Assembly (NCBI GenBank): GCA_023374045.1
Contig: CM041780.1
Location: 33,660,337-33,724,336, forward strand
Length of the DNA stretch: 64,000 bases
Reading direction: 5' to 3'
Source: Limonium bicolor
Lineage: Eukaryota; Streptophyta; Magnoliopsida; Caryophyllales; Plumbaginaceae
The notes under the pieces are model-generated. The model did no database searches, was not told the origin of the DNA, and was given only the letters and a program-made list of their open reading frames with translations. Positions 1 through 11,934 of the stretch are shown in pieces (position 1 is the stretch's first letter; the number at the start of each line of letters is the position of its first letter). The translations under genes were made by a program, and so were the position numbers.

Positions 1-509
1 TAGTTTAGATGGTGATGTGAGCTGGAAGAGTTTAAGTGTTAATTAGGTGTTGTTAGGAATTGGTTTGGGTGGCAAACCACATTGAGGTGTTGATTGAAGA
101 ATGGAATGGAGTTAGACAAAAATCTGTAGCAAGGATGATGTTTAAGAGTTTGGATTTTGCTAGAGGGGAACTAAGGTGTGAGACTTGGGAAACAATGAAT
201 GAGATTGAGAAATGGAGATGAATGTGCTAGGAATGAATGTGTATGGTCAAATGGCAAGGAGAAGGCTAAGTGTTGTCATGAGAATATTTTGAGAGTGCAC
301 TGATGTGCAACTTGTGCAGTGAGTGAAGAAAATGTGGAATTGAAATTGTAGAATTGGAGCAAAGTTTGGACCATGTTTTAAGGAGGTTTAGTGAGTATTT
401 TAGTGTGTTTAAACATGTAGAAAACATGTGGAAAGTTTAGGAAATGATTAGAGGTGAATTATGGGTCAAAAACTGATCAAAAACTGTAAATTTTGACAGT
501 TCCAGGGTT

Positions 510-688
510 GGTCCGGGTTGCAAATCGGTACGCAAACCCGGACCATAGCAAAAACACGACAGAAGATCATCCCAAGGGGTGTTCCGGGTTTGTAAACCCG
601 GACACAAACCCGGACCACATAGAAAAATGTCCAGAACGTGTTTTCCAGGGTTGGTCCGGGTTTGTAACCTCGGACACAAACCCGGACC
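510..688. repeat. three palindrome units in the Tek-C LTR
   Basis: Three copies, spaced about 72 bp, of an interrupted palindrome built from GGTCCGGGTT on the left and AAACCCGGACC on the right (510-544, 584-616, 653-688). The connecting sequence is less conserved. A five-copy version is in the Tek-B LTR. Confidence 0.85.
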
Positions 689-972
689 ATGCTAAAAACT
701 TACCAGAATGTGTTTTAAAGTGTTGTTATGATGGGGAAGTGAATGGTAATGGTTTTAGATGTTGATTAGGCCTTGTTTGGTGAGTTTTAAAGGCCATAGA
801 AAGTATAAACAAGTGTTGGAAATGATTGAGAAAGTTGTGAGTTTAAGTACACAAAGTTAAACCGAAATAACGGGATAACGGGGTAAGTACGGGAGTAGCA
901 ATTATGTACCTACCGTAACACCTTAATATTAATTGAACCATTTGACATGTTAAATAGTGGTTCAAGAGTAAG

Positions 973-2759
973 TGTGAGCCTCGATTTTAAACCCTATCCT
1001 ATGTTGATTAAAGTTGATTAGGATCTAATCGGGTTTTAGGTCCACTTATAACCTAAGATTAATAACTATGTCATATAACAATAATTATTAAAACCTAAGC
1101 TAGCTCACTGGAACCTATTATGAGTCGCCACCTAATTTTGACCTAGATTAATTTAGGAAAGGAGAGTTCGGGTTCGGGGGCTTGATATTCAACTTAATTA
1201 GGGTTCAATTACTTTCATTACCCCTCCTAGGTCGTTTTTCCTCTACTTGGTTTAATTACGGCTTTCTACAAAGTTGCTTTTTAACCTAGGTGCGCGCTTC
1301 TGTTTTTTGTGTTTTTTAGCATTTTTTGACAGAAAATTAAAGTGGAAATTAAAATACCTAAACTAGGGTTTCGGAGGCAGAATTAGGTCAAATTTTGTTT
1401 CCGTCCGTAGCCACGGACCTAATGTCCGAAGCCACGGACCCCAGTTAACCTACATAACAATAAAAGTCGAATTAAACAGAAAACAGAAAATTGTAAAGTC
1501 CGGGGCCTGGGACAGACTGTCCGTGGGCCCGGACACTATTAAAAAAAACCTAATTTTTAAATTTTTAAAATCCCGGCCGTCCGTGGGTGTCCGAGCTTAC
1601 GGACAGGGAGTCCGGGACCCGGACACGACGTCCGTGGGTGCGGACAGCCCTCGGACGGCGGCTTTGAGGCTGTTCCCGAAGGTGTATTCGGCTCAAATTT
1701 TATGGGTGCGTAGCCTGAAAGATGTACAACGTTAGTGGTCGAAAGTTCTCAATTTGAATTCGAATTATGCACGAAACTTGGTAAACAAGTTATTGGACAG
1801 AAGCTTGAATAAACAGCAATACAGAAGCGTACGAAGGTTAGTTTGAGCCCAAATTTTGAGGCAAGACAGATAATACCGTGGTGAATTAGGGAAGTGGAGT
1901 TTCTACCTGTTTTACCTTCGGAGTCACAACGTTTCTTCACACCGGGATTCGTCGAGTGCTCCGTTGATGGCAGACCCGAGAGGATTTCGACCCAAGCTTC
2001 TGGTTGTTGGTTGTTCTTGCTGTTCTTCACGTTTTGGAGGTGTTTTTGTGAGGTTTTGATGATTATTGGTGCTTTGGGAATTGGAAAACGTGTTTAGATG
2101 GTGATTTCGGGGGATTTTCGGTATGATTTGGGTGGCCGGGTGTTGGAAAACGTGAGAGAGAGAGAGGAGGCCGTGTTTTCTGACTCTCTAGGGTTCTTGA
2201 GCATATGAGGTTCTGATTTTATCCAAAAACCTATCCTTTATATAGACTTTCGTAAAGATAAAGAAAATCTAGTAAAAGTAAGATTTTTTGATATTTCAAT
2301 TAAGTGACTTCCCAAAGGAATTTTGCTATGAAATTTTAACCACATGTCAAGGATGGATATTATGAATTTTCTGAGGTGGAACCGAATTTTTTAAATGTTG
2401 GAATATTTTTAAATTGAATTTCTTTTCAGATTCAGTCAGAAATTGCTAGAAAATTATTGGAAACTCGAAAAATCAAAATTCCAACGCCATTATGCTTAGA
2501 ATGTCATCCTATATCATGGGTTAAAATATCAAAGCGTTTCAAGCTGATTTGGGCATCCTTTGGAGGAGAGAGAAAGCTTATAGGAGGTCTCAGGAGCCTT
2601 TAAAGATTACTAAAACGCCCCTGAAAATGACGAAGCTGCTCCCCATGCCATGGAACGTGCCGATCGAGCCAGAATCCCTCACCATTTGATTAAAATGCCT
2701 CTCACAACACCAGCACCCCGTAGACCCTAACCCAGGGGGTCAAAATTTTGGGTATAACA
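973..2759 (-). mobile_element. solo Ogre-type LTR with TSD GTAAG
   Basis: A 1787-bp LTR that reads TGTTATACCC...GAGGCTCACA on the minus strand. It is closely similar along its length to both LTRs of Ogr-1. It is flanked by a perfect 5-bp duplication GTAAG (968-972 and 2760-2764), and no PBS or internal sequence adjoins either side. This is the product expected from recombination between the two LTRs of a full element. GTCCGTGG/CCACGGAC palindromes occupy 1400-1665. Confidence 0.93.
2238..2245 (-). promoter_or_regulatory. TATA box of the solo Ogre-type LTR
   Basis: CTATATAA on the minus strand, at the same place in the LTR as in both Ogr-1 LTRs. A start site would lie roughly 30 bp further along the minus strand. 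Confidence 0.55.
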
Positions 2760-4201
2760 GTAAGACATGAGGAACAAGTGTGAACCGAGGAACGTGAGAA
2801 CACCGGTAAAGTAATTCCCCACGGTGACAGGTATGGTTTTCTTGCAACCTGTGTCCTACCAGATTACACCGGCTTGTATGCCAATGTGTTTTTCTGTGTG
2901 TTTGCCACCTTGCAAGAAAGCATGAAATGAGTTTACAGTAATTCATTATTGTGGCGTAATTAATTCTGATACCGCTTAACCTTAGTTATGTGTTAAATAA
3001 TAGTTAACCGACCTTAGGTTCACATAAGTGATCGGTATTCGGAATAAACGTCCCAACCCATGGGAACGTTCTAACTACGGCTATCCGTGCGTTGTTGTAT
3101 GTTGTGACAATGCGTGATGTATGTGACTTGTTTAATATGTTGTTGATGTTGGATAGTTATCCGTGTTGTTGAAATGGGATATGATTTCCCTTATGTGTCT
3201 AACCGAGTTAGTAACACTATGTGATGTATGTATGTGATAAGTTCCATAAGGGAACCTCTAACTAATAAGTATATGTATGTATGGAGAGGAATCCGGTTGT
3301 TCCGGTCGCGCGTATTGTTTGGGAGTTAATATATAATATATATGTGAATTAACTCCCATCCTGTTATGTTAGGGTTGTTTTCCTTCATTGGATTTCGACC
3401 TCCCACTAGCTTAGCCAAAGCTTACCTACCGACCTCCACATGGGCTAGGAGGGAAATTATGTACAATGTTGGTAGGGTGTTGAAGCTAAGTTCGCTTCGA
3501 CTCCCTCTTTGTATGTTACGTGTTTTTCCTCCTTGAATTACAACAACCCACAAGCTTAACCAAGGCTACCTACCTCATCACTATTGGAGCTAGGGGGAAA
3601 TTGTGTATGTTGTGTACGGTCCTATATGCTGGGCCGCACTCAAGTAAAGAAAATGTATGTATGTTGGCTCGGGCTTATATCACCCCGCACTCCCTAAATG
3701 AAGTTGTACTCTAAGAAGAGTGAAATTAAGTTGTGTATGTTATAAAGTGAGGTGTTTGTTATGTTGAGTGGCTACCTTGTGTTATGATTTATTAAGGGAT
3801 GTTTGCTTATAAGCTGTATGTGTGTGAGTTTGTGCATGTTTGAAATAAATCAACCGTGCTCGACAACAAATAGTTGTGCGTGGCCCGGTAGCATGCGGGC
3901 TGCGGGATTACCATACCAGCAAAGGTGCTGACCCCCTTTGGGGGCTCCCATACTTTTCAGGTATAAGGAACTGGAAGCCGTTCGAGAGTAGGACGGGGTA
4001 GTTGACTGTACGTGGTAGTCGTGTAAATTATGTAAGTATTGTAGGTGTAGTAAGACCGAAATTGTATCGGCGTTAGTTGGAGAATACTCGGTACAGTTGT
4101 AATGTAAGTGTATAACAATTGTTGGATATGGAACGGGAGTATTGTGTAGTTGCTCGGGAGTTTAGTCCATCAGACCGGTACGATGTATGTATGTTAGCCT
4201 T

Positions 4202-4223
4202 GTTAGTCACGTAGGTGGCTAAC
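4202..4223. other. stem-loop near the Tek-C LTR end
   Basis: GTTAGTCAC, loop GTAG, GTGGCTAAC: a 9-bp stem with one G-T pair. The Tek-B LTR has a perfect version at the same distance from its terminus (15480-15501). Confidence 0.75.
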
Positions 4224-4315
4224 GACGTGTAACACCAAGGAGTTAAGTTATGTTGTGAGTTATGATTTCCGCTGCAAGTGTTGTTAAATGTGTTGTTTGT
4301 AGTTGGGGTGTTACA

Positions 4316-5019
4316 GATTCCAAGAATCGGATACCATCAATAAATGTTCAAAGATATATCCCTTCCGGAACTACTAATGTAGTGAAGCTTGAGCAAACAA
4401 TTACTGCCAAGCGATGTCAAATAAGCTTAAATAGCAACTGTTGACAACCGAGGAGTAACCGGTTCAATAAGAACTCGATATGGGGGAACATAAAGTATAA
4501 GTAAATGACGCTCAAGGAGCTCAGAAGTATAAACACCGAGCCATGCTGGTGGAAATGCATGAGCTGAAGCTAGCAACAACGGATGCCATGTAAACCAATA
4601 CTGTAGAATCAGAAGGAACATGGTGCGCAACAGGCGACCGATATGTGGGAAATATCACCCAATACTATGAAGTTGTTAATACAAGATGGTAGACAGACCG
4701 GGCAACAAGCCAGGAGTCTACACCAAACGATAAAGCACCACCTGATGGAGTAACGATCATTCCTATTGCGATCTCATAAGAGAGTTACTGCCACGAGTTT
4801 ACGTCTCTGCACTCTATAGGACTGAGTGTTTTGGTATTGCACTTGTTGCACTTGTGCAGTTAATGATCTAGTGGGATAGCTAGGAATATGGAAATTTAAG
4901 TAGTGGTAAATTCTTCCTTTCACCAATGAACTTGGCATAAGCCAGCTAAGCAGAAGCTTAGAAACAAACCGTGCGGCCTAAGGTCAAAGAAGCACGAAGA
5001 GTGTGAAACACACCAACAA
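4316..5019 (+). mobile_element. Tek-B internal region, left remnant
   Basis: Non-coding, stop-rich sequence between the Tek-C LTR and the Tek-D solo LTR. It is assigned to Tek-B because removing the Tek-D LTR and one AACAA copy joins it directly to 8922 and onward. Positions 4796-4876 are an inverted relative of 5892-5966 inside the Tek-D LTR, so part of this block may itself be LTR-derived. I recognise no protein motif here. Confidence 0.45.
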
Positions 5020-8000
5020 TGTAACACCCCTATTTAACATAAATGCAGCGGAAAGTAAAATACTAAGGCGATTACAGATCATCGGGTTCCAAGCACCCGA
5101 CACCAAACCTCACCAATTACAACTTATAAAATTATAACTGCTACGTCTGAACTCGAGAAAACATAACATAAACCTAACATTAGAAAAATATGCCAACGCT
5201 CCACAAATCCTAATTCCCACCCCAATCACTCAAACTCTTCGTGGCCACCTGTATAACAACTCATACCTGCAAGATAAAACCAAGCAGCCCACCCTGGGAG
5301 GGGTGAGTCAGTTCCCTGGAATGTAACTGGTACAATCCTCATAGCAGAAATTAAAACGTAATCTTTAAACAATATAGAAACTTGGAAAGAAACTCTTAAA
5401 AACAAAACAGAGGGACATGGCACTTCGAAATCACCAAGTCAAAGCAACAAGCAAGGAATAGAGATAGTCAACAGAAAGGATAAAGTTAGTCAATTAAAAC
5501 CACACCAGAAGTTAGTGAACATCCCATGCTTAAGTTAGATTAAGTTCCAGTAAGAGTAGAAAGACCCAAGTAGTCACAAGGACTAGGAAAGGAAAGTAGA
5601 AATCCAAGAACCAACAACTCAAGAGTGGAACGAAACCAATTGGAAGAGATGGCTCGCTGTTGACTACGTCCGATAGGACAGGGGATATACAGCCCCTCGC
5701 TGTTTACAACGTCCGACTGGACAGGGGATATACAGCCCCTCGCTGTTTACCACGTCCGATTGGGTAGGGGATATACAGCCCCTCGCTGTTTACCGGTGAA
5801 GATGTGCGCACATCACAACAAGAACTCAGCTCATAGTTGAAATGATATCCAGAGTCGAAAGAAGGATTTACCAAGATCGACATTCCCATATTCCCACTAG
5901 ATTAATAACTGCACAAGTGCAATGCCAAAACACTCAGTCCTACAGAGTGCAGAGGCGTAAACCCTCAACAGTTAATATCTAATGAGGTAACCAGATAAGA
6001 AGAACCAATAATCATATGAGTTGTACACTTAAGGCTCAGTTAGTCACATCAAGCTGAGTTAGCCACACATCAGTTTCCTTTCGAGATTCATTCAAGCTCA
6101 GTTAGCGTTTCTCAAAACATTCTATAAAGTTCGTCACCAAAAGCATCTGAGTACGAGAAATCGTACCTAGTATATGTAGAAGCAGTAACCAAACTTGAAA
6201 ATGCGAACTACTTCCACTAATCACCTATAATTAAAGTATTCCAAGCATTGATTAGTTAAGGCACTATAATGCTACACATCCTCCATTCTTATTAGTCTAT
6301 AGTTTTGTTTTACAGTTACTCTCTCCTAAGGATCTGGCTAGATCTCGTAATTAAATCTTTAATGTATACTTAACTTATTCCATTTACCTACTCCTGATTA
6401 TAGGTTTAATTTAATGAAACCCTTTGGTTACGATTGGCTAACTTACTTTGACACCTATTTAAGGTTTAGGATGTGTATTTCCCCCTAATAGTCCACCTAG
6501 ATGTCACATTAACATTTAATATTTTTAATTGTCGCGTATGAATTAGGTTTATCCCAATTTTTCCCTCTTAATATGTTTCCCATAAGGTATGTTACTTCTT
6601 TTATTTACTTCTAACACATTTATATATACACATATATTTTCCTTAGGATTTATCCAAAACATTCTTTAAGAAATCCTTATTGTATTTAATTATGTTTAAT
6701 ATCTTTTAGACATATCCACAACTGATATATGGTTTATAAAATAAAGTGTTTTCCCTAGTTTTAATTAAGCATATTAACCTCCATAATAACAATATGTAGT
6801 TTAGTTTAATACCTTGATTTAATATAAGTTCCTATTTTATTTCTCTCATATAAGTATATATATATATATGTAAACAACTTTTACTTCCCTTAAAAGATAA
6901 TACCCAAAATATTTATAAACATACTGGTATAAAATGTTAATTTAGGTTTAATTATTTTCCCCAACCTAAGAAGCTTATTAACAATCCATACTTTAATTTT
7001 TGTTACATTAAAAACCATATATTATAAGTTATTCTTATGAAAATTCCATAAACATAATTTTTAAACCCATTTACCCTTGTCCAAAAATTCCCAAATTTAA
7101 TATATAATAACTATAACATTTTAGACATATTATAAAATTTTTATTTCATAAAAATATCTTTTTAAATTACCCAAATAATTCCATAATACTTGTAACTTGC
7201 AAAAATCATAACTAATGTTTAAAAACTCAAAACCCATATTAATTTACATCAAAATAAACTAGATTTTATAAGGAATCTATGGTTAAAATTTCATGTCAAA
7301 ATACTTTCGGGAAGGCCATTAAATAAATCTAGCAAGTTATAACTTTATTTTGGAAAACATATTAACTTATTACAACTTAAACCCCCACGATCTAATCTCG
7401 GCCGTCCATTTTTATTAACCGAGATCGGATGGCCCAGAACTCACGAGTTCTTCAGAAATCCCCAATTCGCACCCGAGTACTAATCCGCCGATATCTCACA
7501 ATCCACAGAACGAAATTCGATGATTCTTGTTCCTATAAATTCGAAATTAAATTCCGGTTCTAATGGTACCAATTTCCCCAATTATCATGCAGAATTGAAT
7601 AGATTCGAACCTGGGTTCGAAGTTAGGGTTCATATTCCGGTTTCGATTTGAATTCAACAAATTCTCCTATTGTAATCCATAATAGACTAAATTGGCATGT
7701 GGGTTTGACCGGTAATGAAGTCACGATTGGCATCAACGGAGCAATTTGATCAGAAACTTACCGGAATTGCATTAACGGGGAGAATCAAAATTGGAAGTTC
7801 TGGAATTCGTTATTTTATGTGCGGTTCGGGTATGCCTCTTCTCGAATCAACTCGCGCCAACTGAGAGGGATTTGATTCATGGAACCTATCACAATCCAAA
7901 CTAGACATGTAACTCTAGATGTTAGTGGAAGAATCATTGAATTTGATGAACTAGGGAGAAATTTACAGATCTCACAAGATCTATGTTTACCTAGTTGGTT

Positions 8001-8916
8001 TCGGGATGAACTGGGCAGAATTTCCACCGTGATCGAGTAGGCAACTTTAGACAGATTTATCTCCAAAACCAGTGTGAATCAGCCTTGGCCATCAACATGA
8101 ATGTTATAGAGGGATTAGAGATCTTCAACACAAGCTAAAGAACACGAAATTTGGATGAGAAATGAAGAAGTTATGGCGTGACGAAGTTTACCCGATTTCA
8201 GGAAAAACTGGAATTCTGGGTTACGAACTCGCGAGGAGGCAACTTTGGATCAACTTTCCGGTCATTGTAGAAGGAGTTAGATAATGTGTGAGTAATGGTT
8301 GGAAAGAAGAAAGATAGGAGAATCGAATGAAACAAACGGCATACCAAATGGTGGAGTAGAGAAAAAGATATAGACGTCTAAAGATCGACCCATGACATGC
8401 CAAAACTGACAGAAACTCAATCGATTTGGCTAACTCTGGTGCTGACTGGGCGCGACACGTGTCCCGAGGCGCGCGGCTGAGTCAGCTGGCCCTGGACACG
8501 TCAACAACCTCCAAAATTTTGGCTCTAAACTTCAATTTATCATAACTTTGGCTAGGATGATCCGTTTTTAACGTTCTTTTTATCAATCTTCTTGGTTTTC
8601 CATAACCTTTTTATTGGTATACTTTTCATGGCCTGATTTGACCATTCTCAAAAAGTCAATCCTAGCAAGGCTTTTGAAGCTTTAAGGTTTTCATGATTTT
8701 ATTTTGACTTTTAAGCCTTAAATCAATGTTAAAAATATTTCTAAAATCTTTATAATATAATTGGAGTGTCTTGAAATTTTCCCAATATTTATTGACTCAT
8801 AAATCTCACTATTAAATTCATAATACCATATAATAAATTAATATTTAATAGTATCAGTTAGGGTTTACTAAAAGAAATCCCCTAAATTAATTTAAATTAA
8901 TTTATGGGGTATTTCA
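5020..8916 (-). mobile_element. Tek-D: solo chromovirus LTR with TSD AACAA
   Basis: A 3897-bp LTR in minus orientation. Read on the minus strand it begins TGAAATACCCC and ends GGGGTGTTACA, matching the termini of Tek-A and Tek-B. It is flanked by perfect AACAA repeats (5015-5019, 8917-8921). It has no PBS or polypurine tract at its edges, so it is a solo LTR. The interior is AT-rich (about 6280-7380), with a GC-richer stretch about 7390-8520. Reading frames inside are short and I treat them as non-coding. Confidence 0.93.
5653..5795. repeat. 43-bp tandem repeat, about 3.3 units
   Basis: Units start CTCGCTGTT and contain ACGTCCGA and GGGGATATACAGCCC. They lie inside the Tek-D LTR. Confidence 0.9.
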
Positions 8917-8921
8917 AACAA

Positions 8922-9603
8922 TCACAAGATGTGAATTCCATTGGAATAAAAGTGAAAGGAGACTTAAGAAAGTCACAAGGACCGACGCATGGAAAATGCA
9001 AGGTCATACAAGTAAAGAACACTTGTACTGAACCAGAGAAACTGGCATAATTAAGAATCCACTGATAACAGAGGAAGCACTACAACTAATTAGTGGCTTA
9101 ACCTCACCCGACAATAAGTTGGAGAATTAAGTGAATGATCACTACAAATACAAACAGTATGTGTATAGATTACCAGAGACCTGGTTATAAATCTAAAACT
9201 CATTGAGTTCCAGCATGGTAAAAGAACACCACACTTGGTCGATAAACCTTATTCCCACAATAAGAGGGATAAAAGGGTGATGTGTAACACATTAAAGATA
9301 ACAAGAAGGGCGAATAACCCAAGTTATCAGGGTCACACAGTAGAAGCTAGTGGGCCCAGAATTCTAAGCGAAATACACCTAATGAATAAGAGGTCAATCA
9401 TCGATGCCTTAAAGCCATTTAGGCTAGAACCGAACCCGGTTAAGAGTTGAATAACTCCGACGAAAATTCTTGATGCAAGGAATAACCGGTAATACGGTTA
9501 AGACCCATTGTTCAAGGAACATCGTAAAATAAACCGCATGGAAGCTGAACCACTCCATGACGGCTGAATGCCTTCGACTAATGTCCAATATTGACACATG
9601 GTA
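8922..9603 (+). pseudogene. Tek-B internal region, possible decayed pol end
   Basis: Follows directly on from 4316-5019 once the Tek-D solo LTR is removed. A short frame at 9235-9450 contains GPRILSEIHLMNKRS, which faintly recalls the integrase C-terminal region of chromoviruses. The assignment rests mainly on position: the segment precedes a hairpin/AAGGGGGGTAGAG block that in Tek-A also follows a recognisable pol tail. No intact domain is present and the similarity is weak. Confidence 0.35.
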
Positions 9604-9640
9604 GATTACGTGGGCGTAATCCCTTTTAAGGGGGGTAGAG
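9604..9640 (+). other. hairpin plus polypurine block, upstream copy (Tek-B)
   Basis: GATTACG, loop TGGG, CGTAATC (9604-9621, a perfect 7-bp stem), then CCTTTTAAGGGGGGTAGAG. It has the same design as the true polypurine tract at 11006-11040, but no LTR follows. Confidence 0.8.
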
Positions 9641-11005
9641 CGTAAACCGCGAAATGTACGTTTTACGTGATAGGTGCGTAAACTACTATGCGCATAGCGC
9701 AAAAGAATTTGTTTTGATGATTGATACTTATGTTACATAAACATTTGTATTCACTCATCGTGTAATTGTGGTAATTTGGGAAATAAGAATAGGGAAGGAG
9801 TAGAGAAACTCCAGGGGAATGAGGACCCCCATTGGTAATAGTATGAGGAGTGAGTATGTATGGGAGACTTAAGGAGTATAAATCGGTATGGAACCGATGT
9901 ATGTAATGAGTGTAAATCGGTATAAAACCGATGTATTTTATGAGTATAAATTTAGTATAACAAATTAATGGGATAATATACCCATGAATTTCCTAAGTAT
10001 AGTATTTGGAGAAGATGTAGTAATAATTGATGAGATGATTAGTAAGTAAGTAAGTGAAGTATATAAATTGGAAAATGTATGTGTGTGATTATGACTAGCA
10101 AGACTAAGAAGATAGAAAATGAAATAATGTTTGACGAGTTGTCTGTTTGAATGAAGGTGGGAGGTGGAACTTGATTTGCTAGCGATCAAGGGAAACCGAA
10201 CACTAATTAGGGTGGAAGGATAATTCAACACCAATGCTGATCACATTGGGGTTGAAGGACTCTAGAAGCTCCCTTAAGTGGTTACAGTAATAACACTAGT
10301 AATAGGTGAAATTATCATGAATTTGAATTTGGGAGATGTATGCAAGTATTCAAAATGAATTTCCAAAACTAATTTGGTACAATGTTTTCTTCAAATTTGA
10401 GAATGAGGATCGGTTTTGAAACCGCTCCCACGGGCGCTAGTGAATCTTCCATGCCTAGGCACGGGTATCCGGTCGAAACCATAGGAGGATAAGCTAGTTT
10501 TGAGTCAGTGGGAGTGTTGATTAGTTTTGAAACCACTACACCGATCGTACGGTGACAGTGTGTGTTTTGTATTTTTCCAAGGGCACTGGGGCAGCGTAGT
10601 CCCGAGTAAGTATGAGTAAAGTATGAGTAAGTATGAGTAAGTAAGTATGAGTAAGTGCCTGAGGATCTCTATATGTGCAAATGAATTTGATCTGAACCAA
10701 AGGACCATAGAGCCAGAAAGCGTAAGTGCTCAAGTCATGACGGCCGTGAACCAGAAAGCGTAAGTGTTCAAACGTGACCGGTACCTGAGGGATCGCTTGA
10801 CATGGGAGAGGATGGTACCTCATTTATCTTTGGACGGACCCCATGGAGAGCTTGTAACGGATATTTTTGATTGCTATGCATGCAGTGACATGCTGTTTGG
10901 ATGTGTAGTATGCATCATGTAAGACATTTGGAGTTTGACAAATTATATGTAGAGGTCATAACCTTAGCATAGAGTATTTATACAAGTAACAATATTAGAT
11001 TCACC
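9641..11005 (+). mobile_element. Tek-B non-coding spacer before the 3' LTR
   Basis: No coding potential. It contains degenerate runs of GTAAGTATGAGTAA (10600-10650), a run of AGTAAGTAAG (10040-10055) and a doubled CCAGAAAGCGTAAGTG motif (10710 and 10750). It lies between the two hairpin/polypurine blocks of Tek-B. Confidence 0.6.
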
Positions 11006-11040
11006 AACTTTGAGGGCAAAGTTCTTTAAGGGGGGTAGAT
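11006..11040 (+). other. polypurine tract with upstream hairpin (Tek-B)
   Basis: AACTTTG, loop AGGG, CAAAGTT (perfect 7-bp stem), then CTTTAAGGGGGGTAGAT directly before the LTR start TGAAATACCCC at 11041. The polypurine tract primes plus-strand DNA in LTR elements. GGGGTA (11032-11037) and TACCCC (11046-11051) also pair across the LTR boundary. Confidence 0.85.
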
Positions 11041-11778
11041 TGAAATACCCCAAACTTAAATATGGTGATTAAATTATTTTGGTATGGTATTTAAGGGCCT
11101 AATAGTGCCTCAGTAATTTTGGTAAGGGACATAAATCCAAAAGAAATAAAGAAACGCTTTAAAAAGCGAAAAACGCTAAATAAGCGTTAAATAACCATAG
11201 GAGGTACGAGACCTCGGTTAGCGTATTATGTGGATTCCTAGGGCTTAATAAGACCAAAATAATATATGGGAACAACTCCCGAAGAAAAAGGAACCAAATA
11301 ATGTATTAAAACGCTAATAAAGCTTAGCGCACGTTTTTCGAGAAAACCTGAAAACGTGACTTTGAGTGGTCAAACGAACCCGTAAAAATTATAGTTCATT
11401 AAATTACTATAAATAAACATTAATGGGAGTATAATAACCATTAAAATTAATGAAACAAGAAAATTCCGGAAAACGGGCCCGGTTAGTGAATAGTGTTAAA
11501 CCGAGTAAATAAACGAGCATTTTCTGTAAAAGACGAAAAACCGCTCCAGCCTGTAACAGTTATGTGGGCTGGTTTTTAAGTAATAAGCAGCCCTACTCTC
11601 ACACACACAAATAAGCTAAAAAGCAAAAAGTAAACAAAAGAAAAAGAAAAGGCACAAAAGTACCTTTATTTCTCTCTCTCCCCTCATTTCCTCCTCCCTC
11701 ACGTACTGCTCCCTCTTCTCCTCACCGATTTCTCTCTTCTTCTTCCTCTGCACTGGAGCGATTTTGGAAGCCCCATCC

Positions 11779-11934
11779 ATGGCTTCTCTTCTTTCCAAGC
11801 TTGCCCAAGCCACATCACAACTCCAAGTCAAAAACAAATTACATATTCTTGCTCCTCTCCTTAAGAGCTTCATTTCTATCTTTTCAAAATCCCCATTGGT
11901 GAAAGTTCACCTCCATGGGTTTTGCTCATTTTAA
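11779..11934 (+). CDS. 51-codon small ORF in the Tek-B LTR leader, doubtful
   Basis: ATG at 11779 (context CATCCATGG) to TAA at 11934. The product starts MASLLSKLAQATSQL and is rich in Ser, Leu, Lys and Ala, rather like an organelle-targeting peptide in composition. It lies in the CT-rich part of the LTR expected to act as transcript leader, so it would behave as an upstream ORF. I recognise no family. It may be chance coding in a leader, and nothing in the window tests its conservation. Confidence 0.2.
   Translation: MASLLSKLAQATSQLQVKNKLHILAPLLKSFISIFSKSPLVKVHLHGFCSF

Larger units (their letters stand above)
1..4315 (+). mobile_element. Tek-C: chromovirus LTR, left end outside the window
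   Basis: The segment ends in GGGGTGTTACA, the 3' terminus shared by the Tekay/Del-type LTRs in this window. It shares two landmarks with the Tek-B LTR at 11041-15592: the array of CCGGGTTTGTAAACCCGG palindromes, and a GTTAGTCAC stem-loop about 100 bp from the end. It also carries the block TTTCCGCTGCAA before the terminus. No PBS follows position 4315, so it is a solo LTR or a 3' LTR, not a 5' LTR. It is interrupted at 973-2759 by an Ogre-type solo LTR. The Tek-B LTR is clearly diverged from it, so the two are not a pair from one insertion. No coding region is visible. Confidence 0.7.
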
